Assembly: GCF_024346875.1 (NCBI RefSeq)
Contig: NZ_AP024872.1
Location: forward strand, 124,001-188,000
Direction: 5' to 3'
Length of the DNA stretch: 64,000 nucleotides
Source of the DNA: Vibrio gallicus
GTDB lineage: Bacteria; Pseudomonadota; Gammaproteobacteria; Enterobacterales; Vibrionaceae
The translations under genes were made by a program, and so were the position numbers. The number at the start of each line of letters is the position of its first letter. Within the stretch, counting starts at the first letter, position 1. Positions 18,782 to 27,135 of the stretch are shown piece after piece. Under the pieces are notes generated by a model that had not been told where the DNA came from, ran no database searches, and saw nothing but the letters and a program-made list of their open reading frames with translations.

Positions 18782-18818
18782 GGCCTTACTGCTTAATTGC
18801 GCGCTTACACATCAACAG

Positions 18819-19267
18819 TTAAACCAATGGCTTCCCCATCATCTGCTCAAAGGCATGTCCATCAGAGCCTGAAGCATTGGCCACATAGGGCGCATAGATA
18901 TCAAACAGCAGTCTCATGTTGTTGTGTCCGAGCAATTGCGAGATATACGCAGGATTCTCATGGACAGCAATGTGCAGTACAGCCGTCGTATGTCGTGTTT
19001 CGTACGCGCGCCTTTTGGAAAGCCCGGCTTTTTTGAGTGTAGGATACCAAATGCGTTTGCTAACCCAGTGGATAACAAGGGGCATATCGAGTGTATTGGT
19101 AAAGACAGAGCCTGTCGGCTGATCATGCTCTGCCTATAGAGGTGAGAATACTGCAAATAATGCATCGCACATCTTGAGATTACGTTTGGATTTGGGCGTT
19201 TCACCATACCTAGTTCACTATTCACATAGTTATGACTAATACGGATGATACGATGCCCAAAGTCCAC
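18819..19267 (-). pseudogene. tyrosine recombinase (phage-type integrase) C-terminal relic
   Basis: On the minus strand the frame 18819-19085 reads SKRRAYETRHTTAVLHIAVH, then PAYISQLLGHNNMRLLFDIY, the Arg-His, LGH and Tyr block of the tyrosine recombinase active site. Upstream, the frame ending near 19267 reads RIIRISHNYVNSELGMVKRP, which suits the preceding beta-hairpin region, but it is shifted in frame and the N-terminal half is missing. It points to a lost genomic island or prophage. The intact IS66 inserted just beyond its 3' end. Confidence 0.75.
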
Positions 19268-19511
19268 ATCTTCTCACGTCAGTCCATGTACTTAACAACT
19301 TCTCATGCGCTTCCAAAAGTGCAAAATGGAGGAGTCTCGCCACTCATTTTCTACCGCTTTTAGAAAGCGTAGCACTTTTTCTTTTACTTAGTGTGTCTGA
19401 TTGCAGTGCGTGAACGCCCAATTTGGATGTCTCAAATGATTTTTGTGTGTGGTGTGTTGTTATAACATTATCAAATAGTTATAGTAGTTTTATGTCAACA
19501 CATCATAGAAT
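19268..19511. other. gap upstream of the yjbH-like gene
   Basis: No gene seen. A small hairpin (CGCTTT-TAG-AAAGCG, 19355-19369) stands before a pyrimidine-rich stretch and may be a weak terminator on the plus strand. The remainder, AT-rich from about 19440, is the probable promoter region of the next gene. Confidence 0.35.
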
Positions 19512-21593
19512 ATGGATGTTCTAGTGTACAAAATCATTTCGCCACGGGCGTACGTCTGTACGATTCTTTTTTATAGTGGTACGTCGTTCGCTAACGTGGA
19601 TGTCTTACCATCTCAACAGGGCTTTAGTGGCCTGATCTTCACCCCTAATGCTCAGGTATTAAATACCGGCACAGGAAGCTTTTCATTCAGTCAGGGTGCA
19701 CCTTTCAGGGGAAGTATTGAAGCAATTGATAACTGGTACTTTTCTACTGGAGTTTTCCCGAGCATAGAGGTAGGTGGTCGAATCTCTGAATCGTCAGGAG
19801 AGTATACTTCAAATTGTTACACTGAAGGGTGTGATTTAAGGGATTTATCGGCTTCGGCTAAATTTCAAGTACCATTTGTTGACGACTGGCTTGGTTTCAA
19901 TTTGGCGTTCGGAGCACAAGATATCGGTGGTGCACTAAGCTACTTTGATGCCTACTTTGTAGTAGTGGACACTGAAATTGATGCTTTTAATCTTCGATTG
20001 AGTGGTGGCTATGGTCACTCTGATTTAAGTTTAGGCGTTTTAGACGGCGCTTTTGCTGGAGCAGAGTGGCAACCATTTGATTTTGTTCAATTGGCTGGCG
20101 AGTATGACGCTCAGGAATTTAACGCTGCGGTGCGACTAATGACGCCACGAGACATGTTGCCTTACGGGGCACAACTGGCGGCTCAATATCAGCTCTACTC
20201 AGGCCACGAAAATCAAGACCAAACCCTATGGGGCGTGAGCGCCTCTGTGCCCTTCTTCGGTGATACCTTCACACGCAATAAGTACTCTGATGTTAAGCCT
20301 AGTTCACAAACACAGGTTGAAACTGAGCTCGCCAGAGGCGATGCCAGCAGCCTAACCCAGCTTATCGGTAAACTAGAGCAAGAAGGGTTCGTGAACATCC
20401 GTGTTGGTGTGAACCTAGATACCTTAGTTATTGCACTAGAAAGCAAACGCTATCAGCACAACACCATGGATGGCGCGGGTGTGGCCCTAGGTATCGTCTC
20501 TGCAAACTCAGGTGAAGGTTTATTTGCTGACTTACCTCGTGGTTCAAACAGCTCCCAAAAAGTAGAGTTAGTGCTTCTTCAGAATAAAGTCCCGATGCTA
20601 TCAATCAATACTGAGTTGAATTGCTATCGCGACTTCCTGAAAACTGGTGCGGAATGTGAGCAGATACAGTTCTCTAATCAAGACTTAACTGCAAAATTGG
20701 ATCAGACGCAATGGCGTTATGAAACCGCCAACGACGGCTTTGGTTACACTGAGATTATCTTCTCACCAGTGATGAACTATGCCGTCGCCACCGAATACGG
20801 CTTCTTTGACTACTCCATTGGGTTAGGGACCAACGTTTACACGCCACTATGGAAAGGCGCTGCTGTTGATGTGCGTCATATCTTACCTATCGCCAACAGT
20901 GATGATTATGATGACGGTTTTTGGGAGCCTAAGGCTTTGGAAAATGAGATTGATCGCGCTTTACTGCATCAAGCATTTCGACTGCCAGCCAACACTATGA
21001 CGCTATTTAGCGCAGGTCTAATCAAGAGTGATTACTATGGCGGTCAAAATGAAACCCAGTGGTACAGCACCAGCGGTATGCACAATCTAGGTTTTGAGGC
21101 GGGCTATTTTACCGCGAAAGACAGCATTGACCTTGTAGATCGAACCCCTCTTCTTGCTCATTATCGACTCTCCGTTGCGCAGTGGAATTGGCAAATGCAG
21201 GTGCAAGGGGGGGAGTTTTGGGGTGGTGACCAAGGGGTGAAAGCCACTTCTAGTCATTGGCTTGGCGACACACGCTTAGACGCTTCTTATTTAAACAGTG
21301 AAAGCGAACAATTTGTCACCTTGAATCTATCGATTCCTCTTACCTTCTGGCGCGGTATGAAACCTGACTACCTTACCGTGCGCGGTGTTAGTGAGTGGAA
21401 CTTTAGCGTACAAACTCGAGTTGGCGAGAGCCATAACCAGCTAAACACTGGACTAGGTAAAACAGCGAATAATTACCACAACCTCGACAGGCAGTACTTT
21501 AACAGAGCGAGGCTCAACCCAAATTACTTTGAAAGCAACCCAATCCGTCTACGAAACGCGTATCTGCGTTACTTAGATGAGGTTATTTATTAA
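19512..21593 (+). CDS. YjbH/WbfB-like exopolysaccharide outer-membrane protein
   Basis: 693 residues with an N-terminal hydrophobic segment consistent with a signal peptide (cleavage probably after TSFA, about residue 28). The opening LPSQQGFSGLIFTPNAQVLN and repeated amphipathic beta-strand-like stretches with aromatic ends match the YjbH (DUF940) family, thought to form an outer-membrane or periplasmic beta structure for polysaccharide secretion. In E. coli yjbH sits in yjbEFGH, and in Vibrio capsule/O-antigen loci the homologue wbfB sits with wbfC and wbfD. Here it stands alone. The start is uncertain because no clear ribosome site precedes the ATG. Confidence 0.8.
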   Translation: MDVLVYKIISPRAYVCTILFYSGTSFANVDVLPSQQGFSGLIFTPNAQVLNTGTGSFSFSQGAPFRGSIEAIDNWYFSTGVFPSIEVGGRISESSGEYTSNCYTEGCDLRDLSASAKFQVPFVDDWLGFNLAFGAQDIGGALSYFDAYFVVVDTEIDAFNLRLSGGYGHSDLSLGVLDGAFAGAEWQPFDFVQLAGEYDAQEFNAAVRLMTPRDMLPYGAQLAAQYQLYSGHENQDQTLWGVSASVPFFGDTFTRNKYSDVKPSSQTQVETELARGDASSLTQLIGKLEQEGFVNIRVGVNLDTLVIALESKRYQHNTMDGAGVALGIVSANSGEGLFADLPRGSNSSQKVELVLLQNKVPMLSINTELNCYRDFLKTGAECEQIQFSNQDLTAKLDQTQWRYETANDGFGYTEIIFSPVMNYAVATEYGFFDYSIGLGTNVYTPLWKGAAVDVRHILPIANSDDYDDGFWEPKALENEIDRALLHQAFRLPANTMTLFSAGLIKSDYYGGQNETQWYSTSGMHNLGFEAGYFTAKDSIDLVDRTPLLAHYRLSVAQWNWQMQVQGGEFWGGDQGVKATSSHWLGDTRLDASYLNSESEQFVTLNLSIPLTFWRGMKPDYLTVRGVSEWNFSVQTRVGESHNQLNTGLGKTANNYHNLDRQYFNRARLNPNYFESNPIRLRNAYLRYLDEVIY

Positions 21594-21665
21594 TGAGAAC
21601 CAGTTATTTAAACAGTTTTGCATTTTATCATTATAACCATACCGTTGATGCTCTTTAGCCTTGGT

Positions 21666-21791
21666 TTTGTTCTACACCGTTGTAGATGTTTCCGGTTCCA
21701 CACTTATTGGATGACTCACTCGTTTAAGATGGCGAAGATCGTGAGAAAGTGGAAGAAGCTGGAAGATGTGCCTATTGAAGAGCGTGTTTAA
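21666..21791 (+). pseudogene. detached 3' end of wecA
   Basis: Sequence from about 21666 (ttctacaccgttgta) matches the last ~40 codons of wecA, including FHTYWMTHSFKMAKIVRKWK and the final EDVPIEERV and stop. It is closest to copy 1. The homology continues past the stop through about 170 bp of downstream DNA and the terminator at 21926-21960, as in copy 1. The rest of the gene is missing, so this is a duplication or recombination scar. Confidence 0.88.
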
Positions 21792-21925
21792 ACCATTGCT
21801 TTGGTTCGGTGGTCCTTTGGGCTGCATAACGCAGTGTACGAACTAAGACACTGAGTTAGGTTTTGGACGGTGACGTTTGAGTTTTTGGTGATTAGCTATC
21901 GACTTAAGTGCATGACGTAATGATG

Positions 21926-21960
21926 AAAACCCTAGAAGGCTTATGGCTTTCTAGGGTTTT
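21926..21960 (+). terminator. copied wecA-type Rho-independent terminator
   Basis: Same 12-bp stem (AAAACCCTAGAA / TTCTAGGGTTTT) and T-rich tail as at 16344-16378, differing in one loop base. It could still terminate transcription coming from the yjbH-like gene. Confidence 0.85.
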
Positions 21961-22136
21961 GTTGTTTTAATCTTATCGATTCCCCTTAGTTTAGGAAAAG
22001 TAAGAGCGTATAAGGATTGGGTGGAAGAACTTTAGTTCTGCCCCCCATTCTACGTTTATATCTTTGGTTTGCGCTTCTGAGCGCATAAATACGGTGTTTC
22101 TTAAGTTCCGGTATTTGACTAATTAGATGACGGGCT

Positions 22137-22171
22137 CTACAATTTGTTACTCAATAGGTAATAAATTGTAG
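22137..22171. promoter_or_regulatory. palindromic operator candidate upstream of abiEi
   Basis: Arms CTACAATTTGTTAC and GTAATAAATTGTAG (13 of 14 pair) around TCAATAG, ending three bases before the abiEi ATG. AbiEi antitoxins are known to bind inverted repeats in their promoter and repress the operon. A palindrome with the same core (GTTAC..AATAGGTAAT) follows the toxin gene at 23603-23641. Confidence 0.65.
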
Positions 22172-22174
22172 AAC

Positions 22175-22708
22175 ATGAAGGCTCTATCTAAAAAAGAACA
22201 ACTGCTTTCCGCTTTTGCGGCTTCCACCAAGGTAGGCGGAGGGGTGCTAACGCTCGCAGAAATTGCGTTTTACCTTAACACCCAAAATAATATCGCCTTG
22301 CGTAAGCTCCTTACTGACTGCGTCAAAAAGGGCATGGTGCGGAGGTTGGCCGCAGGCATATACGAAAGTACACTTACGCCTCCTGACCCTATGACTGCCA
22401 TTTATAAAGTTGCTAACAAGATCAGGAGAGGCGTCTTAAACTATATAAGTTTAGAGAGCCAACTAAGCCATACAGGTGTGATTTCTCAAATTGTTATGGG
22501 CAGAGTGACCATGATGACTAAAGGACGTACAGGTACGTTTGAGACCCCTTATGGCATTATAGAGTTTACACATACCTCACGGCCAGTCGATAAGATCGCC
22601 TCCAATATCTACCTAGACCCTGAAATTATGATGTACCGAGCGAGCAACGAGCAAGCTATCTCAGATCTTCGTGCAACCAAACGTAATTTACATATGTTGG
22701 AGAACTAA
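22175..22708 (+). CDS. abiEi: AbiEi-type antitoxin / transcriptional regulator
   Basis: 177 residues. N-terminal winged-helix-like region (LTLAEIAFYLNTQNNIALRK, then GMVRRLAAGIYE), followed by the C-terminal AbiEi domain (LNYISLESQLSHTGVIS, IYLDPEIMMYRASNEQAISD). AbiEi represses the operon and counteracts AbiEii in a type IV toxin-antitoxin arrangement linked to phage abortive infection. The stop overlaps the toxin ATG by one base (TAATG), indicating coupling. Assigned from motifs and from its partner. Confidence 0.82.
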   Translation: MKALSKKEQLLSAFAASTKVGGGVLTLAEIAFYLNTQNNIALRKLLTDCVKKGMVRRLAAGIYESTLTPPDPMTAIYKVANKIRRGVLNYISLESQLSHTGVISQIVMGRVTMMTKGRTGTFETPYGIIEFTHTSRPVDKIASNIYLDPEIMMYRASNEQAISDLRATKRNLHMLEN

Positions 22709-23595
22709 TGTTAAAAGAAGCCATTCAACGGGTAGTTGAAGCAAATCCTGCGTATGCTGAAGTTACGTCTGTTATTGAAAAGGAAATTCTGCACCATGAC
22801 ATCATGGATGTCTTAGTTAGAGAAGGTGCAATGCAAACTCTGACGTTCATTGGCGGAACATCGTTGAGACTCTGCTATAACAGCTCACGGCTATCAGAAG
22901 ACTTGAATTTCAATGGTGGCCATGATTTTAAACCATCAAATTTCGATGGATTGGAGCAAGAGATCCAGAAGTACATTGAAAATAAATACGAAACTGATGT
23001 TCTTGTAAGTAAGCCTACTGGGGAATCTCAAGGGAATACATCGTCATGGAAAATCAGCATTGAGAAGGAATCAGGTCGGCCAGATTTGCCACGTCAGAAG
23101 ATGCACATTGATGTGTGTGCGATTCCGTCATTCGATGCGACGAACCGCCCGCTAATCAATCACTACAGTATCGTTTCCCCAATAGAAGGTTTAATAATTC
23201 CTGTTCAATCACTAGAGGAGACCTTTGCGGATAAGTTTATCGCTTTGGCCTATCGTACTAGGCGCATAAAACCACGCGATGTCTGGGACTTAGTTTGGAT
23301 CAAGCAGCAGGGGACTAAGATCTCCCACGAACTGATCGCAAAGAAATTGGAAGCCCGTAACAAGCCGAATACAGACTTTGAGCAACAGTTAGTTGCTCAA
23401 GTAGAAAAGCTCCTCACCGAAGTGGAAGTGAAAGAAGATTTCCATATGGAGATGTCTCGATTTGTACCCAACACCATTAAAGAGCGCACTCTGGATAACC
23501 CTGATTATTGGCTGTATGTCCAATCTGAGATTAAGGCATTGTCTCAGCAGGTGCTAAACAGACCTAGCGCGAACCCTTTTGATATGAGTATTTGA
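22708..23595 (+). CDS. abiEii: AbiEii/AbiGii-family nucleotidyltransferase toxin
   Basis: 295 residues. The nucleotidyltransferase-like motif is in LTFIGGTSLRLCYNSSRLSE followed by DLNFN (family: GGTalr.l..g..R.S.DlDf). Downstream KMHIDVCAIPSF holds a further acidic residue, and EETFADKFIALAYR...KPRDVWDL matches the conserved .E.la.Kl.Al..R...RDlyDl block. Toxins of this family inhibit growth, some by modifying tRNA, when AbiEi is lost. Complete length, no disruption. Confidence 0.88.
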   Translation: MLKEAIQRVVEANPAYAEVTSVIEKEILHHDIMDVLVREGAMQTLTFIGGTSLRLCYNSSRLSEDLNFNGGHDFKPSNFDGLEQEIQKYIENKYETDVLVSKPTGESQGNTSSWKISIEKESGRPDLPRQKMHIDVCAIPSFDATNRPLINHYSIVSPIEGLIIPVQSLEETFADKFIALAYRTRRIKPRDVWDLVWIKQQGTKISHELIAKKLEARNKPNTDFEQQLVAQVEKLLTEVEVKEDFHMEMSRFVPNTIKERTLDNPDYWLYVQSEIKALSQQVLNRPSANPFDMSI

Positions 23596-23602
23596 TTTGT
23601 AG

Positions 23603-23641
23603 CTAAACAAAATGTTACCTAATAGGTAATGTTTTGTTTAG
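23603..23641. promoter_or_regulatory. long palindrome after the AbiE toxin gene
   Basis: Arms CTAAACAAAATGTTACC and GGTAATGTTTTGTTTAG (15 of 17 pair) around TAATA, starting eight bases after the toxin stop. It shares the core GTTAC..AATAGGTAAT with the upstream operator candidate. It may be a second AbiEi site, a bidirectional terminator, or both; the poly-T is weak. Confidence 0.6.
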
Positions 23642-23837
23642 TTATTCGGTGGGGTATGATTTGAGTATCGCAATCGTCTTACGGATGCCACCACTTGTCC
23701 GATAAAACCGTCACTCTCGCAAAGGCGGGAATCTAGCCACGTGCAGTTGGTGGTGTGATGACTGCAGTCGACCAGATTTTGGCTCAAAAGACTACCGGAA
23801 TAACGGTGTGGATTTAGTGGTGTGATTATCGTTGATG

Positions 23838-23872
23838 AAAACCCTAGAAGGTCTATGGCTTTCTAGGGTTTT
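23838..23872 (+). terminator. third copy of the wecA-type terminator
   Basis: Stem AAAACCCTAGAA / TTCTAGGGTTTT with a gttgtttct tail. The flank tatacctta..caattgcagtgag that follows also matches the flank after the wecA copy 1 terminator (16385-16420), so a longer block was copied. Shorter, diverged versions with a TTTAAACCCTAGGAGG arm recur near 23985 and 24895. Confidence 0.8.
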
Positions 23873-24066
23873 GTTGTTTCTATACCTTATTGATTAGCAA
23901 CAATTGCAGTGAGTATCCAAAGACCCCGGCTTAAAAGATTACCGGGGTGACGGGAGTTGGGTTGGGTGTTGGAGATTATTTAAACCCTAGGAGGCTTATG
24001 GCTTGCTGGGGTTTTGTTGTTTTTGGGGGATTACCCTAGGACCTAGGCTCTGGGTTTCCGCCATCG

Positions 24067-25168
24067 TCTTCCCCGCGTAGGCGGGGATCTGTAGGCTCTC
24101 AGGGCTTAATTATAGTTACTGTTTTGAAGTGAAATATGAGTACTTAAAGACCCCGGCTTAAAAGACTACTGGGGTGACGGGAGTTGAAGGTGACGGGAGT
24201 TCGCAGAACCTAGAGCCCAGAACCTAGGCTTCCGCTATCGTCTTCCCCGCGTAGGCGGGGATCTGTAGGCTCTCAGGGCTTAATTATGGTTGCTGTTTTG
24301 AAGTGAAATATGAGTACTTAAAGACCCCGGCTTAAAAGATTACCGGGGTGACGGGAGTTGAAGGTGACGGGAGTTCGCAGAACCTAGAGCCCAGAACCTA
24401 GGCTTCCGCCATCGTCTTCCCCGCGTAGGCGGGGATCTGTAGGCTCTCAGGGTTTAATTATAGTTGCTGTTTTGACGTGAAATATGAGTACTCAAAGACC
24501 CCGGCTTGAAAGACTACCGGGGTGACGGGAGTTGAAGGTGACGGGAGTTCGCAGAACCTAGAGCCCAGAACCTAGGCTTCCGCCATCGTCTTCCCCGCGT
24601 AGGCGGGGATCTGTAGGCTCTCAGGGCTTAATTATAGTTGCTGTTTTGACGTGAAATATGAGTACTCAAAGACCCCGGCTTGAAAGACTACCGGGGTGAC
24701 GGGAGTTGAAGGTGACGGGAGTTCGCAGAACCTAGAGCCCAGAACCTAGGTTTCCGCTATCGTCTTCCCCGCGTAGGCGGGGATCTGTAGACCCTCAGGG
24801 CTTAATTATAGTTGCTGTTTTGAAGTGAAATATGAGTACTTAAAGACCCCGGCTTGAAAGACTACCGGGGTGACGGGAGTTGGGTTGGGTGTTGGAGATT
24901 ATTTAAACCCTAGGAGGCTTATGGCTTGCTGGGGTTTTGTTGTTTTTGGGGGATTACCCTAGGACCTAGGACCTAGGCTCTGGGTTTCCGTTATCGTCTT
25001 CCCCGCGTAGGCGGGGATCTGTAGGCTCTCAGGGTTTAATTATAGTTGCTGTTTTGACGTGAAATATGAGTACCTAAAGACCCCGGCTTGAAAGACTACC
25101 GGGGTGACGGGAGTTGAAGGTGACGGGAGTTCGCAGAACCTAGAGCCCAGAATCTAGGCTTCCGCCAT
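24067..25168. repeat. tandem array 1: 174-bp unit, six copies
   Basis: The landmark tcttccccgcgtaggcgggg occurs at 24067, 24241, 24415, 24589, 24763 and 24997. The first five are exactly 174 bp apart; the last step is 234 bp because it carries an extra terminator-like insert that also precedes unit 1. Each unit holds palindrome A (CCCCGC-gtag-GCGGGG), an AT-rich middle (tgaaatatgagtac) and palindrome B (ACCCCGG ... CCGGGGT). Units are nearly identical, indicating recent amplification or homogenisation. The last unit breaks off at cttccgccatc, where the kinase fragment begins. No coding potential. Confidence 0.95.
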
Positions 25169-25200
25169 CAGCGCAAGCATTTCGCCTACGTATCGGCATC

Positions 25201-25971
25201 TTGAATTCGGTTGCTGAAGGGGTCATTGCGGTCGATACTTCAGGTAAGATCATGGTGATTAACAAGAGCGCCATCAACATTCTTGGGATAGAAAAACCGA
25301 GGGAGTCCTTGTTTGATACCCATGTTTCAGAGCACTGTTATCCGAGTGACCTTTTCACACCTCAAGCAGAAGAAGAGGTCAGTGAAACCACGGTTAATAT
25401 CAATGGTGAAACTCTACTAGCCTCGCGCACCATAATGCGCGATGAACAAGAGATTGTAGGTTATGTGGTGAGTTTCAGGCCAAGAAATACCCCCGCTATG
25501 CTACAGCTTATGGTGCGTCAGGTGGCAAAAGAGCGCGATGCGATGCGGGTGGTAACGCATGAGTATGCGAATAACATGGCTGTGGTTTCAGGTATGTTAG
25601 AGATGCAGATGTATGAGCAGGCTCTAAAATTTATTCATAAGGAAAATAACGTACTCCAGCAGGATCTTTCGCAGATTACTGGCCATTTTCACCCTATGGT
25701 GGCGGCGCTTATTCTGAGCAAAAAACATCGCTCATCCGAGCTTGGGTATAAACTTACTATTGTTGAAGGCTCTAGCTTACGTTTGAATAACTCGCCTTTA
25801 ACTGCCGATGAAGTGGCGACTATCCTCGGTAATCTGTTAGACAATGCCTATGAAGCGATAACCAAAACTCATCGTAAAGAGGGAGAGATTGAGCTATTTG
25901 CCACAGATGTAGGTAAAGAGATTGTCATTGAGGTATACGATAATGGCATCGGTATTAGTGATGATAGATAA
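25201..25971 (+). pseudogene. CitA/DcuS-type sensor kinase, truncated at both ends
   Basis: What remains: a PAS domain (SVAEGVIAVDTSGKIMVINK), the SpoOB-type phosphoacceptor helix with His (RVVTHEYANNMAVVSGM) and part of the ATPase domain (N box NLLDNAYEA, G1 box YDNGIGI). The frame stops at ISDDR immediately after the G1 box, so the G2 box and the last ~60 residues are absent. Upstream, homology starts abruptly at about 25168 where the 174-bp array ends, so the extracytoplasmic sensor and membrane segments are lost. A TTG at 25201 is the only nearby start. It is very unlikely to be an active kinase. Confidence 0.85.
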
Positions 25972-26644
25972 GATAAAAACGCTGGTGGTTGAGGATAAGC
26001 TAGAGTTGGCAGAAATGATCGCAGCCTATATAGGGCAGAATCCTTACTATGAGGTGGTGGGGATAGCATCAACGCTAGCGGATGCTAAGTTTTTGCAAAA
26101 CACCATGCAGCCTCACCTGATTATCTTAGACAACTACCTGCCCGATGGCAGTGGCATAGAGTGGCTAAGACGGCTGAGAACTGGCTCTGCTCCTGATGTG
26201 GATGTTATCTTGCTAACAGCCACCTCGGATGCGCAGACCGTGACCTCGGGAATTAGGTTGAGCGCTTTTGATTATTTGATAAAACCGCTGGCGCTTATTT
26301 CATTTAATGATGTATTGAATCGTTTCCGAGATTACTATCGCACCATACACGGTAAGACAGAGTTAAAGCAGTCTGAGGTGAATCGTGCCTATGGGGTACG
26401 CCGTGACAGTAAAGTCGTTGATGAGTTGCCTAAGAATATTGACCAATTAACCCTGCAACGAGTGATAGAAGCGTTCGGCTCAGAAGCTCAGCATACCTCA
26501 GATTCAGTTAGTGGTTTAGTTGGAGTGAGTAAAACAACTGCTCGGCGTTACCTTGAATATGCAGTGAACCTTGGGTTTCTTGAAGCGAGTGTCTCCTATG
26601 GTAGTGTTGGGAGACCTACGCGTATCTATAAAAAAGTCGGGTAG
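25961..26644 (+). CDS. CitB/DcuR/DpiA-family response regulator
   Basis: About 227 residues from the ATG at 25961, which overlaps the kinase remnant by 11 bases. Receiver domain: VVEDKLELAEMI (acidic pair), LIILDNYLPDGSG (phosphoacceptor Asp), LLTATSD (Thr) and YLIKPL (Lys). The C-terminal helix-turn-helix reads SVSGLVGVSKTTARRYLEYA, followed by a wing (SYGSVGRPTRIYK). The family regulates C4-dicarboxylate or citrate uptake. The gene itself looks intact although its kinase is broken. A terminator follows. Confidence 0.88.
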   Translation: MIDKIKTLVVEDKLELAEMIAAYIGQNPYYEVVGIASTLADAKFLQNTMQPHLIILDNYLPDGSGIEWLRRLRTGSAPDVDVILLTATSDAQTVTSGIRLSAFDYLIKPLALISFNDVLNRFRDYYRTIHGKTELKQSEVNRAYGVRRDSKVVDELPKNIDQLTLQRVIEAFGSEAQHTSDSVSGLVGVSKTTARRYLEYAVNLGFLEASVSYGSVGRPTRIYKKVG

Positions 26645-26664
26645 ATAAATACTTATTCGTTCTC

Positions 26665-26690
26665 AAAAGCGTCCTTAGAGACGTTTTTTT
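26665..26690 (+). terminator. Rho-independent terminator after the response regulator
   Basis: Stem AAAGCGTC / GACGTTTT (one G-T pair) with loop cttaga and seven T. Nothing else was recognised in the 26691-27135 gap before wecA copy 2. Confidence 0.6.
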
Positions 26691-27135
26691 GTTGCCTGAA
26701 CAAAATTGAATGTGCTATCAGCTATCGTAAAATACGCAAACCTTAAATTGCATCGGCACTATTGATGATGGGTGATGAATATTTCACTAAAGATATTTCT
26801 GGTGGTTATGATACATTTGTATGACAAATAGCCGAGGTGAATGTGTGTTTGATGATATTGGTCACAGAATGACTGACGCTATTGGTGCAAAGTAAGCGCA
26901 GAGTTTGCGTCAATAACTCTTTATGCACAGTGAGCGTATATTTATTCTTGCATTGAGTGTGATGGTTAACTCGCTTCTAGGAGCCAAACCTATAAATAAA
27001 AAAAGGTTGAGCGGTTAACCCTAAATCAAGTTTGCATCTTCGATTTTTGGTTATGGATGATTGGTTGGGTATGACGTAAACAAGGGTAGTAATAATTATT
27101 TATTGTCGTTTTTAGAAGCACGGATTTTCAATTTC

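Larger units (their letters stand above)
16450..18808 (+). mobile_element. complete IS66-family insertion sequence, 2359 bp
   Basis: Bounded by perfect 16-bp inverted repeats GTAAGCGCGCAATTAA (left, 16450-16465; right, reverse complement ending at 18808). It is flanked on both sides by the same 8 bases ACATCAAC (16442-16449 and 18809-18816), the target duplication size known for IS66. It encodes tnpA, tnpB and tnpC, all apparently intact, so it looks recently inserted and probably active. It sits between the wecA terminator repeat and an integrase relic. An older deleted relative lies at 12810-13732. Confidence 0.96.

Noticed and set aside
18797..19139. Plus-strand small genes after the IS66 element
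   Set aside because: They are antisense to integrase homology that reads clearly on the minus strand.
24067..25168. CRISPR array
   Set aside because: The repeats are long (174 bp), head to tail and without unique spacers, and no cas genes are present. The same applies to the array at 46580-47880.
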